A DNA stretch of 64,000 nucleotides. Origin: Arbacia lixula. Taxonomy: Eukaryota; Echinodermata; Echinoidea; Arbacioida; Arbaciidae. Positions 23,303-38,300 of the stretch are shown piece by piece (the stretch's first letter is position 1; every line of letters begins with the position of its first letter). The position numbers and the translations under genes were made by a program. A model generated the notes under the pieces. The model ran no database searches, was not told the DNA's origin, and saw nothing but the letters and a program-made list of their open reading frames with translations. Location: assembly GCA_963669155.1 (NCBI GenBank), contig OZ022593.1:18710291-18774290 (forward strand). The letters are read 5' to 3'.

Positions 23303-26300
23303 TCTGTCTCTCTCTGTCTCTCTCTGTCTCTCTATGTCTGTCTGTCTCTCTGGCTCTCTCTGTCTCTCTCTGTCTCTCTCTATCTCTTTCTCTCTCTCTC
23401 TTATATTTCTTTGCTCTCTAATTGTATGCCTCGTTCCTTCTTTCGTATGTACTAAAAATGAGGATCAAAAAGAAATCATGACAAATAGATTTTTATAATG
23501 TTGCTATACAATTTTTTGTTACATTCTTGTGTATTCATTTATTTTTGGCTCATGAAAGTTTGAAGGGAAAGTGTTCTGCTCGAGTTTTCTTTAAAACCTG
23601 GTGCTAGTGAGTGACTTTATAAAGTCCCCATGAATTCAATCAGGGACTTATATGTCCTCAACTATTACACTGCCCTAGAGCAATATTTCTCTCTCTTTAT
23701 ACTTATGTGACAAAAGTTGTTCAAGTATGTTCAGCTGATTTTATTTGAGTATTTTGTCAATGATGAGGCTACCAAAGCTGACTTTGATAGACTTTCGGGA
23801 CCTCCCCAAAACTGAATTACAATTGTGCAGTAGGTAGGTCCGGAGGTTCGTTTTAAGCAATCATCGGAACTTTTATGATTTTGTTTTGCATGTGAAAGGG
23901 AGACGTCATAATTATGACTAACGGAGCATGATGTTTGCAAAGCACCCTTATAGCTTGTATTGAGATATTTAAAGCAACTTGGCTATACTTGCCCAGTAGT
24001 TGTTATAATGACACGAGTCGTAAAAAATGGAGCGGCACGATAAACAAAAACAACAAGGAGTTCCTTCACACTTTACTGTATCGTATTGTTCTGTTTTCCA
24101 AGGTAATAAAGGTATGAATAATATTAATCATGTTGTGTTTTGTAATTTGTTTCAAATATTCTTATAATAAAACATGTACGTGACAAAAAAATTGATTTGA
24201 TTTGATATAGAAGGAAAATAAACGTGTTCAAATCAGGTTCCACCGTAGAACATTAAGGATAAATTACTGACCCCATACCTTCTCACGTTGGTTTGATCAT
24301 ATTGAGCAGGGGATTACATAGGCACACTCGTGGCGGTGGACCCTGTCGATACCTTTACATACTCCATCGTGGACCTCGATGACGACGATTTCGATGATGA
24401 TGAAAGAGACGCATTTGACTACTTCAATGTGGATCCTGATTCTGGCAACGTTACGCTGAAATTGCTCGTCGATTATGAGGTACGTTGAAAAGTGTCACAA
24501 ATTATGTCTAAATGGGAAACCGTAGGCCCTACCTACGACTATGCAACGACTTAAGCAGACCTTTAAAAAACGGTAAGGTATGATTTTTAATTGGGATACA
24601 TGATTAATGTTAACAATGTGACAAGCGGTTTAAATATGTATCAAATATTGATATGATTATATTTTAAAGTCAGTATAATCGCAAACTTTTGTGCTGGTGT
24701 TGGGAATCTCACGTTGCCTTGTTTGTCATGTATTTTGTGCTTTTCTGTTCCCAGCACTAAATTTGTGTGTGTTTACTCTGATTCTTGAATTTGTCTCTGT
24801 ATCACACATTGTATATAAGTTGATATCACAATTAATTTTTTTTTTTTAAATATGTGTGTATTTTCGCGCTTGTTTTCATATTTCGAAGCCTTAAACCAAA
24901 CTAATCTACTGTAAGCCTTACAATGATAGATGGCCCGAATTCACAAGGTGGGATTGAACGCAGCCTAATAAATAAGTTTCAATTATTTACTCACCCGGCC
25001 ACTTCATCGAAATGGATGACATTTTTTGAGGAAATGAATTAACCATATTACTGTAATTTCGTCATCGAATAAACTTGATTTTTAAAAAAAAACATAAATA
25101 AGAATGACAAACAGATGTAGCAATGCCATTAGGTTTGATTTACCATCCTTTTAGGTCAATGATGAACCATTGACCCTACCACTGTAGGGTCCATGGATGA
25201 ACAAAATCCTGATAGCTTCCGGACAATACACCACCCTCAAATAGAGGATGATGTAGCCAAAAAAAAATGAACTTACAAAAAATCAATAGCCACGAAACAA
25301 GAAAATGCTTCCATGTGATAAGATACTGTGGAGTGAAGTGTACAGAACGAGCAAATGAATAGATTTTGGGTTATGTCACAATACGAGATAATTATATATG
25401 TTTCAGGGTACAGAATAATGCATAACCAAAGCAGATTGAGACCTGTACTAGGTTCTACCCATATTGCATCATGGGTATCAGCTTCGTTGGAAGGGGCTGG
25501 GGGTATTCTTCCCCCCGAAACAACAACATGAATTAATAATGATAATAAAAATTAATAGGGTATGTGTTGGGAGGGGGGGGGGGGCCGTCTACGACCATCC
25601 CTTAGTTTTTATGGCCATGAATTAAAAATGTGTCTTTGCATGTACGTATATCTGTAGAAAAGGCGATAAATCTATGAACATGAAAACCCAGCAAACATAA
25701 ATATGCTCTTTGAGTGAAATTTTAATGAAACACGATGGTTTGTTATCATCATAGTGAATGAGAACTACATTTACTGACGTAGATAATTATTCTAGTATAC
25801 CCTGAAATGTGATTTTCATGCATCATTTATCGTGGGAGGGGAAACACCCACACGCTCTTCCAAATTCGGTCGCCTCTCCCTCGCGTGGATCTCCTAGCAC
25901 CAATCAAGGCAATCATGCCATGTGATCCACATGATCGCCTACATTCCCTGTGGTCATGAGGGTCGGAAGCTTGCCACTCTTCACAACCAATGCTCTCCGC
26001 TTATTCCAACCTCTCCATTTTCCCCCCTGTCATTATAGATCTTCAAACAAATTAATGCAGTGTGGCGGGCAGGTTCGGTCAGGGTAAGTTTCTCATCTGG
26101 CTCTTGGTTTAAATTGATGAATTGATCTTGTAAGTCCCTTGTAACTCCTGGACCGTCGGGTGAAACAGACATCGAGGTTGTTTGTATTCGTGATGACAGT
26201 GCACATCTGTGTATCACTTTCATACATTGCCCCAGGTGGGTGTCTCACCGAGCTGTTCTTCAGCTAAGAACGACTTTACGCACGACTGGTGACCCTTTCT

Positions 26301-29300
26301 TGTGCTAAATGAGTATATACCACACTTTGTTCCTGTTTTAACATAATGGGAGTTAATTTTCATTGATCCTAATAAAATTTGACAAATCATTAGCTTTGCA
26401 TTCAGACACTTGTTAACAAGAATTTTGATTTATAAACATCAGATTTGAACTTTACCTTGTGGGAATCAAAATAATTGAGAATCTGATTTAGCACAAGAAA
26501 GGGCATCAAGTTGTGCGGAAAGTCGTTCTTAGATTAGGAACAGCTTGGTCAAACCCCCCCCCCCCCCCCCCCCGCCTCTTGGAGAAAAGTACCAGCCTAC
26601 TGACGGGACTGCCCTGTTTAAATGATATTGAATTAATTGATAGATAAATACATATTGCAGCACAGCATAAGCAACGATTGTTGATTATAATCACGAACAA
26701 ACTTATGAAGACGTTACCAATACGAGCATTTTCACGTTGACTCGATGTCCAATCCGTATAGGTGGTGGATTTATAAAACTCCGAACGAGGGGTACAAGTA
26801 GTGAAGATTGCGGAACCCCAATCAATCATGGTCGAGTAAATCGGCAGATATACCACACGTCAAAACAATGTTCAATTTCAGATTTATAGTAGGGAATCAT
26901 CTAAAAATGATGGAGTCGCTGAAATCAAAAAAGATCTTGACCCGTAATGACTGCAGAATTGGTCTCATAATCCTGATAAATACTACACCCTTTTATTAAA
27001 GTTCTCTTTTCGCCACCCCATTGACGTCCTTTAAAGGTGATATTCATAGAAAATCCAAAAATATGAAGATATTCATCTACAGAAAGCTTATAAGCCATAC
27101 AATGAGCTCGGATGACATTCAAACAATATATCACTTTCCAAAAAGCGAAATTAGGGTGAAAACAATCACCGTATTCTCGGGGACAATTTTGCCCTACTGT
27201 CATCCGAAACGGCCTTTAAGTCTGACGTAAGAAAAAGGAGGCGTTATTGTGCATCACACATGCCAATCCGCAGCTTCTTTTCCGCCAGAAGCATCATGCA
27301 TTGTTAATGAAACTGTGATGGCAGTTGCAAGTGGATTAACAGGTGTGATACACAATGGCCATTGTGAAGCATATCCCAGCTGTGACGTACACACAACACC
27401 ACTTTCGCTCAGGCGATTTCGTAGGTCAGGAAGAGAGTCAATTTAGAGAAATTTGACTTTCATTAAACACAAAACTGAACACTTTCTTGGCATGTTAGCT
27501 GCATAAATTGCTTTAATAACTCATTCAATTATAAAATAAACTATATTTATTTGATTTTTTTCCTATAAGTATCACCTTTAAATGATGCCACCGTCATTCA
27601 CCTGTTTTCTGCAGACACCTCAGGTCAGACTTTACATAGTTAATGAGAACGACAACGATCCCGTCTTCCAAGGTGAACCTTACTCTGCAGATGTCAATGA
27701 GGTAAGACCAATTGAACGCATGGGTGGCGGGCCGCGTATTTTTTCTTATTTACACAGAAACGGCTCGCAAAAGAGTCTAACACGTTTCGTCGTGCACATC
27801 TCCTTGATTTCGTTCATAATAACTTAGTCTTTAGAAACAAACCTTATTTCAACATATGTATAGCTTTTAAAAAGCGTTGTGCTCTGACCAAGATGAGACA
27901 ACGTGAATTGGAGCTCGGCGATAGACACAAGCAAATATCACGTGAGAACGATCCGAGAGCTTTAATTAAGCGCACATATTAGACTTGTCCACGAGCCGGA
28001 GCTGTATGGTGTATATAAAAAATACGCTGGAGGGCCCAGAGGCACGAGGTAAAGAGGAATGAGGAGGAGGGGATTTAGGCTTCTACATTAGTGGTTGGTT
28101 TGTGAAAAGCGATCGGATAACTTTAAGAATTGCCAAATCAAACTTTTGTCCCTAATCTGTGTCTCAAATCTGCAAAAAAACAACAACGAATCCTGTGTAT
28201 ATAGGATCAAACAAAATTATGTATGTAAGGCGACGATTTGGCGGTAATTCTGAGTAACTCCTCTGACATGTCTGAGCACATTCAGCCAAACATGTAAACG
28301 ACACGCGTCGACTGTTGCTGTCTGAATACTAATGAACGTCCGAATAAGACTTGTGATAAAGTGTGACAAAATGTGTAAATTTCATTGAAACTACACATTG
28401 ATACTGTTAAAGGCTAACACCAGTGGTTTTATATATGCCTCCGAGACGAGAAGTTTTGTTTTCTTTCGGAAATCTGTTACCCTTTTACCAAATGTATGTT
28501 TTCAGGATACGGCCATAGATGTACCCATCTTTCGAGCCACTGCAACAGATGCTGATGGTGATTCAATGACGTACTCGCTAGGCAATGACACGGTAAGTAT
28601 GCTTGTCAGAACTGCCGGAACAGGTGCGGACATTATTTTAGAAAATGTATTGTACTCGTCTCTTGAAAAGTGAGTTATGTTTTTGTAAGTATGGGTGCGT
28701 ATATATGTATGTGTGTGTGCGTGTATGTGTGTCTGTGTATGTCTGTGTCTGTATAAACAAAATTATGTTCGTGTGCGTTAACGTCGTTAATCCGATAATG
28801 AAAAAGGGTGCGTAAATCCGAACAAATTCATTCATTCTTCGTTTATTAAGTTTTCCACAGAGTAATATTTGTAACATACATCTGGAGATCGAAGCAATAT
28901 AAAACATAATTGATACTCGCATGTATATATAAAATGAAGTATATAGATAATGTAAAATAACGATCTTACATGCAGAATGTAGAAATTAATCTACAGAATG
29001 TACTTTTAATTCATCAGTTATATAATATGTTATGTGGGGGAACCTACAGAAAAGCAGAAGCTTGTGGGGGTAGGTCCCCAGAAAAGAAATCAGCATACTC
29101 AAACCGACACGCACGCACACACACGAAAACACTACACGCACGCACATGATACTATGGCATACTTGTTTATGTGTGTACTTACAAAAGCTTGGATGATATA
29201 ACACAAATTCCATTTCTATACATAACAGTATCCATGGTAACTCCATGTCTGTGTGTTTATTACAGGGGTGTGAAGAGACCGCCTTCGCAGTGGACCCACA

Positions 29301-31625
29301 GAGCGGGGATGTCTTGGTGAATGACATACTAGACTACGCTTCAGTGGTTCAGTACTTGGTCTGCATCAAGGTCAAGGTACAGTACACACAACCCGTGTGG
29401 TCATTACGTATTCGAAGGCGTCACACATCAACGTTCATTAAGTTGAAAACAACACCCTATTCGTGATGTTTCAAGAACATATTTACCTCATTTTTACTCA
29501 AAACGAGAACAGATTAACCAAAAATCTGCCCCATTTTGTTGCATATCAAGTAAACTTAAAAAAAAAAAAAACTTTTGTGAGATTTCAAGAACACAAAGTC
29601 CACTTTTCATGCTCCATTAAAACAAAAGTTCGTTCTCATAAAAGATACCTTTTCTTTCTACTTTTCGTAACATAACGTATTCACAAAAACAAACCCGTGT
29701 AATTTGGAAATCAGGACTGCTCATGTATACACACAATCAATGTAAAACCTGGTTCATGTATACTCTGATCCGTCAACAAAAAGGGGTGTAGCTCTACACA
29801 TGACATTAGAGCTCTTGTTCTAATTTACATTATTCATTATTCTTTTGCATATATATGTTACTGTGTAATTTTGTATGATGCGACCATCGTCAGAATGATT
29901 TGAGTCATGATCTGAATCATGATTCCGACCTTCTCTCCAATAACGTTTCTCCTCTGATTCGGGCCGATCCAGCGCGCATTGCAGTGCGCAGTTTTAACCA
30001 GGCAGGAAGTATAGGTCAACTTTTAAGCGCGCGTTTCTGACTTCTACGTCGGCTACTTGACTAGCACCGGAAGTAGGCGGACACAATGATGTTATAGAAT
30101 CATGATTCAAATCACGGTTGCGTTCATATGCGACCTTTTTCGAACGTGGTTCTGCAGAAACGCCTTTCCAAACGCCCCTTTTTCCACGTTTTGTGATTTG
30201 AATCACGCCTGAACGTAACCGTGATTCTGCAGAAACGTGTTTTGAATCATAATTCTAATCATGATTCTAGGACAAAACAGTGGCGCATGAACGTAACCTT
30301 AGTCTGATATAGCCTACTACGGTTGTTACAGTGACTATTCGACCTCGCCGACGGTGTTGCCCATCCCCTCTCTTCCTTGTCCCCCTCCCTCCTTTTCACC
30401 CTTTTCTTCAAAACTCACCCTTCCTGTACATATACGGTGCTTTAGATCTGTGTGAACGGCATTCAGGCTGACGTAACATTGAAGCTGTGCGCATGCCCCA
30501 AGTTATGAACCCCGCCCAGTATCTGAATCGAGAACGTACGTGGTGACATGGGATTTTTCGTCTTGGTGAACACTTTGGGGGCGTGCGCAAAGCTTCAATG
30601 TGACGCCACTGAACCTGAACGCCATCCAAGTCCAGTTAAAACTGTTAGATTGTTAGATTGACGTAAAACATGCTATTACAGTATTGTAAGCTTACAACGG
30701 TTTTGTGTCGATCATCGCAGGATCCGGACGGTCAATCGGACGAAACTCAGCTGGTGATCTCCATCAAGGATGTGCAGAACCTTCCCCCCGTGTTTGAGGG
30801 CCAGCCGTATGACACGGAGATTTCAGAAGATGTACCCGTGGTACGTAACTACACAGAGTTGCGATAGATTTGAATCGATCGCAAGTCCAATCCCTAACTT
30901 TAATGTACAAAGTTGCGATTCATATCGATCGTAAAGCAAGTTATGATCAATGGCAATATCGTTATATAAAAAAAAATAAAGGCTTAGTGTCCTAGTACTC
31001 GGTGAAGAAAGAAAAACATATAAATACAATGTTTGATCCAGCACAAAGTGAACTACAAACTGCACAATCTGCAACGCTATACTATTTATCTACATAGGCT
31101 ATTGAATATTGAATTCACAATGGGTTTAATTTGAAAGGGAGTGACGCCCTTTCCACATTAACTCTATCACTTACAGGCGTGGTACTGTAGTCTCCTTTAA
31201 AGGAAATGTTGTGTATCTTATCTGCATATGGTAGAATCTCAACTGAATGTTTAAGGGTTCATACACTAGTTACGTTTCATTTGTTTGATTTGATTTCATT
31301 CAAATAATGAAATAAACAATTTCACTTTGTAATATAGAATTACAAATACCTAAACATAATGTTTATATTGATTCAATAAACACAATAAAGCATGATATAC
31401 CATTTGTATATCATACTCTACCTGCAACTTATAAATTATATTCCTCTTAACTAAAATAATGATTATAACAATGCTAATAGATATGCATAAGAGTAATGAT
31501 AATAAAGAAATTCCATAACACATACAGGTATATGAATGAAATATTTTCTGATACCTCCCCCCCCGAACATATAAATCCACCCCGACACAAAACATGTAAG
31601 TCCACCCCCACCCCCTCCACACACA

Positions 31626-31664
<39 letters not shown>

Positions 31665-31735
31665 ACGCACTCACACACACACACACGCGCACACATACAC
31701 CCAAATACACATACACTCACATACATACGCACACA

Positions 31736-31778
<43 letters not shown>

Positions 31779-32327
31779 ACACACACTCAGCCAGACATAC
31801 ACACAGACACCCCCCCCCCCCACACACACACACACAGATACATACACCGGTCTCTACAGTTCAACCCACTGTAAGAGTGTATTTTTTATAGAAAGCGTGT
31901 CCTCTCTTGCTTTTAGACAGCCATTGAGCTGCAAAATGGCACACTTTGGTCATGTATGGCACGCTCTAGACCACATCGCTAGGTGATCTTCGACACTGTT
32001 CGAGGTATGCTTCCTGGATGACATTGGAACGGTACCATCAGGAAAAGTTGCGTTCAGTATGTTCTCATTTGCTGGCACTGCTTGGCAACAACATGAAAAG
32101 CATCGCTAACATTAGCGACATGATTCCTCATTTGTCGGAACTTTTTTCTCCCTATTTACTACCAGGATGACGTGGTCTTTACCGTGGCGGCCAGGGATGG
32201 CGATCGCGGGGTGACACCACAGAACCGGATCACATATTCGTTACCAGAGAGTGGTAAGACATATCATCTGTTAACACTAACACCATAACTAAACATTTCA
32301 ATTGCATTTTAAGGCATTTGGTATCAG

Positions 32328-32358
<31 letters not shown>

Positions 32359-35300
32359 TATCATCTGTTAACACCATAACCAAACATTTCAACTGCATTT
32401 TAAGGCATTTGGTCATCATCATCATCATCATCATCATCTTCATCGTCGTCGTCGTCATCATTATTATCATAATTACCATCATTATCATCATGGTCTTAAG
32501 AGGGCAGTAGAGAACGCTGGTCCTCACAAGACGAAGTCATATATTGAACAATGTTCTCAATGTAAGGAGTGCACATATTTTTTTATAAAGCATATACTTC
32601 GTGACTCATTAATGGTTATTGGCTAAAAAACCCAATAAAATTAGGATCAATAGATCTTGGTTGTACATAGATCTGTGATAACATAATTGCTTTAGAAACC
32701 TATTTCAGAAGCGTATTTGTCGTACATTTATTCAGCAGTTCATGGAGAAAACTAAGACTTATAGGAACTCACTAATTGTCGGATTAGGAAATATATTTGA
32801 AAATAGAGCGGCGCAACATTACAGCAAACATGTCTAAGACACACTGTGAATATTAGATACATGGAAGCTGAAGTATAATTACGCTGGTATGGAAGGACAG
32901 TCAATGCAGTAGATAAGAGAGAAAGAGGAGGCGTAATGAGAGGGAGTGAAAGACCAAAGAAATAAAGAAAGAGGAGGTAGAGGAAGAGCAAGATAACATA
33001 AATGAGGAAGAGAGCGAGAAGAAAATAAATCCAGGAAAAGAAACATAGGAACATATGATATAGTTATGAAAAATTGTGACACCCCTACTATACATCTGAT
33101 GGATGTTGATCGTGTTGACGTCCGTTTCTCTTGGCGTCTAACCTGCATATGCTCTGTTTCTCCTACCCCTGCAGCTAACGACACGTTTGGTATTGATGAG
33201 ACTACAGGGGAGATTATGGTTCTGAGGGAGCTCGACAGAGACACCGAGCCCATTACACAGTTCTACACTCTAACAGTACAGGTAGGGAGAGAAAAAAAAG
33301 AAAATCAATACAGATATTTGGAACATGAATGTTACGAAAAATAAATCATAACTGAATTATTGCCAGTAATTTGTAACCATGGTACACTCTAAAAAAAAAT
33401 TACCCAATATTAATTAAAATTTTACCCCTTACCTACGTAAAAAGGGAACATTACTCCGGGCACGTTGTGTAAAATATTTCTCAATAATTGTGCAGTATTT
33501 TACTCAACAAGTGTGCAGAATATTTGACACAATGGGGAATGTAAAATATTTAGTAATTATGTTGGGTAAAAAGGGAACATGGTTGTCGCTGGGTAAAACG
33601 TGACACAACACAGGTTGTGTAAAATATTGTTCAACAAATGTAGCAGAATTTTACCAAACAACTGTGTCAAATATATTTGACCATATTCTCTTTTTACACA
33701 ACAATGGATATCTTTTTGTTTTACTCAACTCAACGTGAAGTCATTGCTTCGAAGGTATGATTATTTATTTAAAACTGTTTTGTTTTTATTTGTAACTGTA
33801 GTGTATCGTGGTTGGCCGTGTTCGTGCACGTCAGCATTTTCAAGTGGTATCGCATTTGTTGCCATGCCGTGGGCCGCTGCTCCCGGCGAGACCGCTGTTC
33901 AAGCTCCGGTAGTGGAAATCCCACGGCCCACTACCGGAGCCACGCTACACTACAGCTACAAATAAAAACAAAACGGCATTGAAATAAATAATCATACCTT
34001 CGAAGGCAGCAATGACTTCAGGGGGCATGCCCCACTTCCGAAGCCGGTTTCCTACCGCGAGCCCATCCATTCCATGCGATCACGATTCACGAGCCAATCT
34101 CACGAGCAACGACGGCATGCATGCATGCGTACTATACTGCGTTGCCGGTACGGTGACAGTTTGCTCAACATTGTATAAAATTATCATAAGGTGCAATGCA
34201 AGACCATCAGTCACACCATGTTGAGCAAACAATACTGACTTTACCCAACAGTAGGTCAATTTTTACCAACCATCGTGATATGTTTTACTCGAAGAGTGGG
34301 CGATTCTCTTTCTTATATTTGACACAATGGGAAGTGTAGTGCATATTTCCGAAATTTCATATTTTAACTCAACACTGAGCAAGAAATTACTCAACTTTTT
34401 TAAGCAGCGACTTCGCTCAGCAAAATTTTACACCTCTTTCTAAGAGTGTAAAGCAAAGCTCGTTTCAGTAAAACAACGGTAACCAATCTAAAAAATAGAA
34501 AAAAAAGGCCTACTGTAAACGGCCAGACCAATTATTAACGTAACAATCACAAGCGCACATAATGTTCGACAGTGTCTGATAAACATGATAAACAGGCAAT
34601 ATTGTCCAGAATCATCTTCATGGTATTACAGAGTGTCGTGATGCTCAAAACAGAATTAATGCATTTCATGAAGATAAGAGGAAACGTATTTTAAGATGAG
34701 GGTGTTTTACAATCCTTATGATGAAATGTATCAGTAAACGCAAATTGCACATACCTCGCGAGTTTGTATATAAAGAGACCGTTACTTACAGGACATAACA
34801 TCGAACGCAATTTTAAATTTAAGTAATCGCAATCTAGCCTAACTTGTTTCAGTACAATATCGCCAGCGCGAGATAAATCGTGAGTGGTATACGTGTCGAT
34901 ACAATATCAGGTTCGTATACAATGTACATCCTCTGAAGTGGTCTCGGCTTGTTTGTTTCTATGTGTTCCCAAGGCAAAAGAAGAAGACCCTTCTCAGCCT
35001 GCCAACCAGACAGATTCAACGACCAACGTGTACATCCGGCTGCTGGATGTGGATGACAACATCCCGCAGTTTAACCAAGAGGGCCCTGTATCAACTACCA
35101 TACCCGAGAACTCGCCCAAAGGAACACAGCTAGACTTTGGCCTCGAAGCTTTCGATTTAGATGCTGTAGGTTGCAATCTTTATGATAACCGCATATTGCA
35201 GCGCCGTTATGCATATGAGTACTCATTAACCATGAAAGCCCAATCTGAACTACCATACCCGAGAACTCACCCAATTAAGGAACACAGCTAGACTTTGGCC

Positions 35301-38300
35301 TCGAAGCTTTCGATTTAGATGCTGTAGGTTGCAATCTTTATGATAACTGCATATTGAAGCGCCGTTATGCATATGAGTACTCATTAACCATGAAGGCCTA
35401 ATCTCAACTACCATACCCGAGAACTCACCCAATTAAGGAACACAGCTAGACTTTGGCCTCGAAGCTTTCGATTTAGATGCTGTAGGTTGCAATTTTTATA
35501 ATAATAGCATATTGCAGCGCCGTTATGCATATGAGTACTCATTAACCATGAAGGCCCAATCTCAACTACCATACCCGAGAACTCACCCAATTAAGGAACA
35601 CAGCTAGATTTTGGCCTCGAAGCTTCCGATTTAGACGCTGTAGGTTGCAATATTTATGAGTATTTCTCCTTACAGCGCTGTTATGATTTATCATATTCAA
35701 ACAAATCTTGCTGACACGAGCATTAATTTCACAATCTTAAAAGCGCTTGGAGATGATATTGTACACTTTTCACATCAGGCACTATAAACAAACGTCGTAT
35801 CATCATTTTTATTATCAGTCATGTGCCATTCAAAAGATGCTGCTGTATGTGATGTGTGTGCCCTTACCGGTCAGTGACTTATACATAAAACTGAAATATA
35901 CTGATATTTACATTTTATTGAGAGTTATTACTGGGTCCGTATGGTGCCCCTACAACGCTGTCTATGATGTCCTTTCCGGCGTAGGACGAGCTATCTTACC
36001 ATCCAATGATTCTCTCACTCCACGCCGCCTGTACTAACGTAGCCGATGTGAACAAACGGCAAACGCCAAAGTGACAGTAAGATCGACGCATCGCCCGCGC
36101 GGCGAGATCCTTCCAAGCGCCACAAAATTGTGCATATTTGGCCTCAGGACCATCAACATGTCCAGAATAAGCCAGTTCGTAATTGCGATGAGCGCATGGG
36201 CAGATTATTGCTGGTACGAATGACCTCAGGTCAATCGTACCACTCACAGAGTTAAATGGAAATGCGTTAGATGGTCAGCCACGTTCATACCCATTATCAT
36301 GCAGAGACAAGAACACCCATTCAGCTCTGAGATAGTAATGAGTGAATATTCCACTATGTGCACCTGCTTCTATTGTTGTTATGGTCACGCTGTAAAATGT
36401 CTTTACATCCATCACCCAACACAGAATCATGAACAGAACCCAGTCTGTATTCTAGTAGTATTTGATTCAGTACATTGTCCGACCATGGTATGTAGCTACG
36501 AACTGGCTTATTGGACATGCTGGAGGATATGTGACTTTGGTATCACCGAGTTATACGTAGTCTTGTGAAATAACAATACAAATATCATTGTGAAGACATT
36601 TTTTGTATGTCTGATAATATTCAGAAAACGATTCATATTTATGCGATAGGTACTAATATTAATATACAAACAAGACATTAAGGAAATGACTTGCATCGGT
36701 GACAATTGTCTTTTTCTTCTTTCAGAATGAAGCGGGAGAAATCAAGCTCGTACTGGAAGGAGATGGTGGCGTCTTCGGGTTGTCCAACGCCGTTATTCTC
36801 AACAGTGGTGTGGTAGACATCCGGGTCGAGGATTCTTCCGCTCTCGATTTCGAAACAATCCAGGATATCATTTTCACGGTATTTACATACCACTTCTGAT
36901 ATTATAAGATATCATAAGATATTATAAGATTTAAGCACTAATATTTTCCTTTTAAGTCCATTTACATGGAGCTATCGGATAATTTTTGCTTAGCGTAGTG
37001 CAGGAACAGTCTAGTCACGAGGGAACTATGTAATATTGAAAAGATATCGTCCTTTGATGTGCATTTTTAACTGGGTTTATACACCCTTCTTCATTAAAAT
37101 CCTCCAACGATTCAGTGGCCAATATTCAACACTTTCTATAAGCTCACCTTCTATTTTTAGGGCCTTTGTGTGATATAATAATGATACGATCCTTTCCCGA
37201 CCCCATACCAGTGTACCAAGTTATGCGGTGAGCTACAAATTGCAGTCGTGGCATAAGCCTTTAGAATACCCGGTGTCATGAGGACTCAGAAAACAGGTAC
37301 CGCGGGGGTGTTTCACCAAGCTGTTCTTAAGCCAAGAACGACTTTAGGCACGACTGGTGACCCTTTCTTGCACCAAATGAGATACCCAAATTTGTTTCTG
37401 TTTAAACATAACGGGAGTTGATTTTAAAAAATCCTACGAAAATTGACAAATCCAAAACTTTGTATTCAGACACTAGTTAACAACAAGAATTTTAATTTAT
37501 AGGCATCAGATTTGAACTATAACTGATGGGAATCAAGATAATTGAGAATCTGATTTAGCACAAGAAAGGGCCATCAGTCGTGCGTAAAGTCGTTCTTAGC
37601 TTACGAACCCCCCCCCCCCCCGGACCTTTATTGTTTTAGGGACTTTATATTACCTTGGTCACATTACTATCGTAAGGGAAATATATAAAATATATACACC
37701 TATGACATATTCAATCCAGGCAATGGTATAACAAACTTTTCACAAGCTGTGTACCATGCAACGAAGGGACATATGTGTTCTACCTTCTAAGTAATGGAGA
37801 TTAAGGTGAATCATGGGAATTTTCGGGCAAGGAGAAGTTCTATTTATTATTCTGTTTGTCACTTGGCATCAACATACTTCATTACCCTCGGGTAATGATG
37901 GTGCAATGGCCCTCCCCTCGGATATGATTCTGCTGGGCCACATGTTCACGTGGTCTATTGTCACTTTCATGACGGGTTCTTTATGGTGTCTTTGACAGAT
38001 TCGGGCGGAGAGTTTCACCGATAGCAACCGCTTTAGCAGGATTGGTGCTCGGGTCAACCTGACCAACATCAATGACAACACTCCTGTTTTCTCCCAGGAG
38101 CTCTACAATGTCTCCTTGCCAGAAAACTCGCCTCCTGGGACGTTTGTGGTGCAGATCTTGGTAACGATATGTTTATAACATTTACATGTTCTGAAAGGAG
38201 CCTAATTTCCATAATGTTATTGATTGGCGAATATAGCAAAATCACAGTTTCGTTAAATTGTCATTATTCATGGCGTAATGCGTAATTTATATTTGGCTCT

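Noticed and set aside
31463-31891. Cys/Val-rich and Thr/His-rich frames
   Set aside because: Both come from the (CA)n microsatellite.
35250-35590. Repeated reverse-strand frames beginning [10 protein letters not shown]
   Set aside because: Antisense readings of the tandem exon 11 copies.
35166-35660. Treating the exon 11 copies as extra coding exons (a mutually exclusive cassette)
   Set aside because: The copies have no acceptor of their own that I can see, and each carries a stop (TAG) in the relevant frame. They are better read as duplicated donors.
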